Shown here in pieces: positions 43,635 to 46,396 of a stretch of DNA of 46,396 nucleotides. This DNA is from Verrucomicrobiota bacterium (lineage in GTDB: Bacteria > Verrucomicrobiota > Verrucomicrobiia > Limisphaerales > SXTU01), in contig VHDH01000015.1 in NCBI GenBank assembly GCA_016871445.1, positions 1 through 46,396 on the forward strand, read 5' to 3'. Under the pieces are notes generated by a model. That model saw only the letters and a program-made list of their open reading frames with translations. It ran no database searches and had not been told where the DNA came from. The first letter of the stretch is position 1; each line of letters opens with the position of its first letter. Both the position numbers and the translations under genes were made by a program.

Positions 43635-44900
43635 TTACCACGTGGACTTGAAGCCGAGGTAGAGGCGGTTCCGGTAGTAGCTGCGGCCGGCGAGATCAGC
43701 ATCCTGCCGATCATAGTTGTAGCCGCCCTCCAAGGTCAAAAACTGATGGATGCGCCACTCTAAGTTAATGCCGATGCCGAAGATATTATCCGCGACGTTG
43801 GGTGTACCGACTGTCTGGCGGTATCGGGAGAGTTGGTAATTTGCCAACAATGAGCCGCGGAGATCGGGATTGAACTCGTGGTTCAACGAGCTGTAAACGC
43901 TCGTCGCCTCTGCGTCCACTGATGCGGCTACGTCGGTCGTGGACCGGACGTGACGAACACCTACCTGAGCACTGCTGTTGGGCAGGTAATCCCAAGCGAC
44001 GTTCGCATCCACATAAGGGCTGGTGTTTGAACTAGTGAACCTCGGCGTAGCCAGGCTCGCATTGGGATACTTAATGTACTGAAGGCCCAACCGGCCATTC
44101 ACACGAAGATCCGGTGTGAAACGGTGTCCGACGCCAGTGAAAAAATAATGCGTCTGGCGATCGCGGGTTTCTGGGAGGTTGCCCGTAGCGTCCAACGCGT
44201 CCTTACTGGTCGAATTCACCGCACCGAAAGAGTAGCCCATCAGCAGCTCGGTCGAAGTCTCGTCGAAGATGCGATACCGGCCCGCCAACGTAAAGAGATG
44301 CTCCACACGATCTAGCAAGGCAGAGCGTGCACCAGGCCCGGTGTCTGAGGAGTCCTGCTGGTAGTCGAAGAAAGTGTTGGCGTAGCTCACCTCGGCTGAC
44401 CACCGCTCCACGATCTCGTCGATCGCATACTTAAGTTCGATGTTATTACGAATGTTGTTGCCGGTGGTGCGACCAAAGGTCGACTGTACTCCCGCGTCCA
44501 GCACGCCCGGCTCCTGTGCGATGGCCAGCGAGTCCGTGAACGTTAGTTTCTGCTTTTCGGTGAGCTGATGCCCCAACGCTACGCCGAAGTCGAAGCTGTG
44601 ATCCGCTGAGCCGCTGGTGCGATCCTCGAAGTAACGCATGCCGTAACGGGTGGACAAGTCCACCGTGGTTTGGTCGCGCTTGAATTGATACGCCGCCGAA
44701 GGGCTAAGTTCCATTCCTAAGCTGCTCCGTTTGGTCGCAACCCCCGCGGCCGCGCGAGAGGGTAAGGTGAAGTAGTTGTCGTCGTAGAAGCTTCGCGCCG
44801 TCACCGAAACGTTCCAAGGCTTTGCTTCTTGAGCCACGGCGGGCTGCATCACTGCCGCTCCCAAGGCCGCCATCGTGGTTGTTGCCAAAATCCGTTTCAT
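43635..44900 (-). CDS. Outer-membrane beta-barrel protein of the exopolysaccharide cluster
   Basis: 421 residues with a signal peptide (MKRILATTTMAALGAAVMQP, cut near AVAQ). The mature part is a series of alternating amphipathic strands with aromatic girdles (VSVTARSFYDDNYFTLPS, STRYGMRYFED, YRNRLYLGFKSTW) and ends in Trp, the usual C-terminal residue of Bam-assembled barrels. About 16-18 strands can be counted roughly. It resembles EpsL-type outer-membrane proteins of exopolysaccharide operons and is first in the minus-strand cluster, followed by a terminator and then the Wzc-like gene. An export or surface-attachment role is inferred. Confidence 0.82.
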   Translation of the reverse strand: MKRILATTTMAALGAAVMQPAVAQEAKPWNVSVTARSFYDDNYFTLPSRAAAGVATKRSSLGMELSPSAAYQFKRDQTTVDLSTRYGMRYFEDRTSGSADHSFDFGVALGHQLTEKQKLTFTDSLAIAQEPGVLDAGVQSTFGRTTGNNIRNNIELKYAIDEIVERWSAEVSYANTFFDYQQDSSDTGPGARSALLDRVEHLFTLAGRYRIFDETSTELLMGYSFGAVNSTSKDALDATGNLPETRDRQTHYFFTGVGHRFTPDLRVNGRLGLQYIKYPNASLATPRFTSSNTSPYVDANVAWDYLPNSSAQVGVRHVRSTTDVAASVDAEATSVYSSLNHEFNPDLRGSLLANYQLSRYRQTVGTPNVADNIFGIGINLEWRIHQFLTLEGGYNYDRQDADLAGRSYYRNRLYLGFKSTW

Positions 44901-44942
44901 TGGAAGATTACTTTTGGGTTTCCTGTTGAAATTCAGGTGACC

Positions 44943-44971
44943 GATGTAGCCTAGCCGTAGCTTGACGTCAA
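44943..44971 (-). promoter_or_regulatory. Candidate promoter of the exopolysaccharide cluster
   Basis: On the minus strand TTGACG (44971-44966), 17 bp, and TACATC (44948-44943) lie 43 bp upstream of the barrel gene start. The -35 box is good, the -10 weak. The -35 lies in the perfect palindrome TTGACGTCAA (44962-44971), which could be an operator. Confidence 0.4.
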
Positions 44972-45010
44972 CGCTATTTTAGCCCGCCGCTGGGAGGAAA
45001 TTAGGGAAAA

Positions 45011-45868
45011 TCAGACAGTCTTCTCATCCTCTGCCCGCTCGCGCACCCGCTCCATAATCACCTCCGCCAGCCCCGGCTCTCCGCCTATGCTAGGCGCGTA
45101 CCACAACCGCCGGCCTTGCCGCTCCGTGGGGTTTTGCCAAGTGGGCTGGCCTGCCTTGAACCGCGCCTGCACCTCCGCTGCTGGCTCGCCTAGCATTACC
45201 GGGATGTCCTCATGAGAATGGAGCCCATCACTGATGAAGAACGGTACCATTACGAGGTTGGCCGACCGTGCCGTCCGCCAGCAATCTGCGATGCGCGGTT
45301 CCTCCTCCATGAAGGCTGCATGCACTTCCGCATACTCGCCTCGCGCACGGATCAACTCAACCTGCCGCTCAATTGCTTTCCGAGAATTCTCATTATTACC
45401 TGTCCCATGGCCCGCAATAAAGAGTGCCGTCTCTGCCGGCAAGGGCGGCCTAGGGGAGGACTGTTGCGACACAACTGCCCGGGCCCGGGCCAAAAGCGCT
45501 TCCGTCATGCTGGGGTGCGTCCCGACCGGCCCGCAATAGTGCAGCGTCTGCCCTCCGCGCCGTTGGACGCGTGGGAAATCCATCTGCCCATTCCGACACA
45601 GACCCAGTTCGCGCGGAATGACCTGCTCAGTGAAATACCCCTCGCTGATAAAGAGCGGCACAATGAACACCCGAGGTGCAAACGCACCACGCAACACCCC
45701 GCCCACCGTCGGCTCCTCTTTCCAGAAACACACTAATACTTGCGCGAACAACCCGCGCCGTCGCAGTTCATCCGCGTGCATGTGAGTCGGCGCGGCGGAA
45801 TCCGCATTCAACGTCGACCCATGTCCCACCAACACCAACGCTGCATCTTGGAAGGAGTCGTCAATCAC
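45011..45868 (-). CDS. cbiX: CbiX-like chelatase with two tandem domains
   Basis: 285 residues, GTG start, with the start codon inside a GTGATTA-type repeat. Two CbiX/SirB halves are visible: the first with ALVLVGHGSTLN (about 10-21) and VPLFISEGYFTEQVIPRELG, the second with TALFIAGHGTGNN (about 147) and MVPFFISDGLHSHEDIPVML. The second half keeps both metal-site histidines (GHG, and H in GLHSHEDIP); the first keeps only GHG. The family inserts cobalt, nickel or iron into sirohydrochlorin for cobalamin or siroheme. The active site may therefore be asymmetric. No other cobalamin gene is in the window. Confidence 0.85.
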   Translation of the reverse strand: MIDDSFQDAALVLVGHGSTLNADSAAPTHMHADELRRRGLFAQVLVCFWKEEPTVGGVLRGAFAPRVFIVPLFISEGYFTEQVIPRELGLCRNGQMDFPRVQRRGGQTLHYCGPVGTHPSMTEALLARARAVVSQQSSPRPPLPAETALFIAGHGTGNNENSRKAIERQVELIRARGEYAEVHAAFMEEEPRIADCWRTARSANLVMVPFFISDGLHSHEDIPVMLGEPAAEVQARFKAGQPTWQNPTERQGRRLWYAPSIGGEPGLAEVIMERVRERAEDEKTV

Positions 45869-45881
45869 TAGTCACTAATAA
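45863..45881 (-). repeat. Third GTGATTA-type heptamer repeat, at the CbiX start
   Basis: Read on the minus strand: TTATTA, GTGACTA, GTGATTG. It matches the right copy at 3194-3216 at 15 of 17 aligned positions. It supplies the GTG start codon of the chelatase gene. Confidence 0.5.
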
Positions 45882-46246
45882 CGCGAAACCTGCCCCAGCC
45901 CAAGCCTGTTTTGACTGGGCGCTGGTGAACTCAAAGAGAGAGACGAGCGAAAAACAAGCGAAGTTCCGCCTCGACGCGGAGTGGCTGAGCTAAACCGATG
46001 CTAAACATCATAGTTATAGCTCAAGGCGAGCGAGCTCAGAACGGGGGAGGCGCGAAACAAGCCTAAACCCAATTTTCACGGTTCACGGTGGTTGAATTCA
46101 TCCATCTTTGGTTTTCCTTTGCTCACCAAGTCTTTGCATTGCGATTGAATTTTGAGGCCCTCATACACACGGATCAGACTGAAAAAGTGTTTGGCGCGGG
46201 CCGTAGCCCATAGTATGTCCTCCCGACGCGCCAACAAGGTGCCGTT
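45882..46246. other. Intergenic stretch before the tRNA, no gene seen
   Basis: About 365 bp without a convincing frame. An apparent minus-strand frame of 99 codons crossing it is the antisense of the tRNA plus flanks and was rejected. The tRNA promoter should lie near 46130-46230, but no clear boxes are visible. Confidence 0.5.
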
Positions 46247-46321
<75 letters not shown>

Positions 46322-46328
46322 TACTTTT

Positions 46329-46350
46329 GCCCAAAAGAGCCCTTTTGGGC
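46329..46350 (+). terminator. Hairpin after the tRNA
   Basis: GCCCAAAAG and CTTTTGGGC form a perfect 9-bp stem around AGCC, 8 bp after the tRNA. No T-tract follows, so it may be a processing signal or a weak terminator. Confidence 0.5.
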
Positions 46351-46396
46351 CATTCCTGCCAAGTACCCACCCCACCCTTGGGAGGTGGTAGATGTG

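Overview
The window looks like chromosomal DNA of a Verrucomicrobiota bacterium, probably of the Limisphaerales/Pedosphaera type. The evidence is lineage-typical families: DUF1549/DUF1553 (PSD1) and DUF1501 proteins, a prepilin-type protein with the H-X9-DG motif and the N-terminal sequence [20 protein letters not shown], a PQQ-like propeller protein, and paired ExbD-like proteins of the planctomycete/verrucomicrobial type. GC is high, GTG starts are common and Shine-Dalgarno sites are mostly weak or absent. No CRISPR array, rRNA or recognisable transposase gene was seen. One tRNA (anticodon CAT) lies near the right end.

Layout. 1-7.0 kb: a 5'-truncated PSD1 gene, an orphan 172-residue gene bracketed by heptanucleotide repeats, a DUF1501 gene, an alpha/beta-hydrolase and an MFS transporter, all on +. 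7.0-13.0 kb, minus: a small lipoprotein, a GT4 glycosyltransferase, a PQQ-like beta-propeller, an Uup-type ABC-F ATPase and a COG0731-like radical SAM protein. 13.1-17.0 kb, plus: ychF, thiH, thiS, uppP. 17.1-26.0 kb, minus: a second DUF1501 gene, a decayed gene remnant, a very large heparinase II/III-like protein whose 5' part contains a 97-bp MITE-like element, and a GH42-like glycosidase; the last two look like a polysaccharide-degradation pair. 26.2-28.3 kb: a 45-residue DUF2256 protein, a HupE/UreJ-type membrane protein, and a divergent small secreted protein followed by a strong terminator.

28.6-33.5 kb, minus, is the most interesting part. It is a compact three-gene operon for an ExbB/TolQ/MotA-type channel protein with an N-terminal zinc ribbon and a very long cytoplasmic helical tail, plus two different ExbD-like partners. 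The tail contains seven tandem units in the order 73-73-58-73-58-58-58 residues. Only one of the two ExbD-like proteins keeps an aspartate at the membrane position expected to carry protons. The architecture recalls tail-bearing motors such as ZorAB, but no ZorC/D, TonB or Pal gene is nearby.

33.6-40.2 kb: an H-X9-DG pseudopilin, a small lipoprotein, hom-thrC (threonine branch), a family-4 uracil-DNA glycosylase, and a membrane-anchored protein with a pseudopilin-like C-terminal domain. 40.3-44.9 kb, minus: an exopolysaccharide export/control cluster (outer-membrane barrel, terminator, Wzc-like tyrosine kinase, Wza-like lipoprotein, tail-anchored FHA protein). 45.0-46.4 kb: a tandem-domain CbiX-like chelatase and a tRNA gene.
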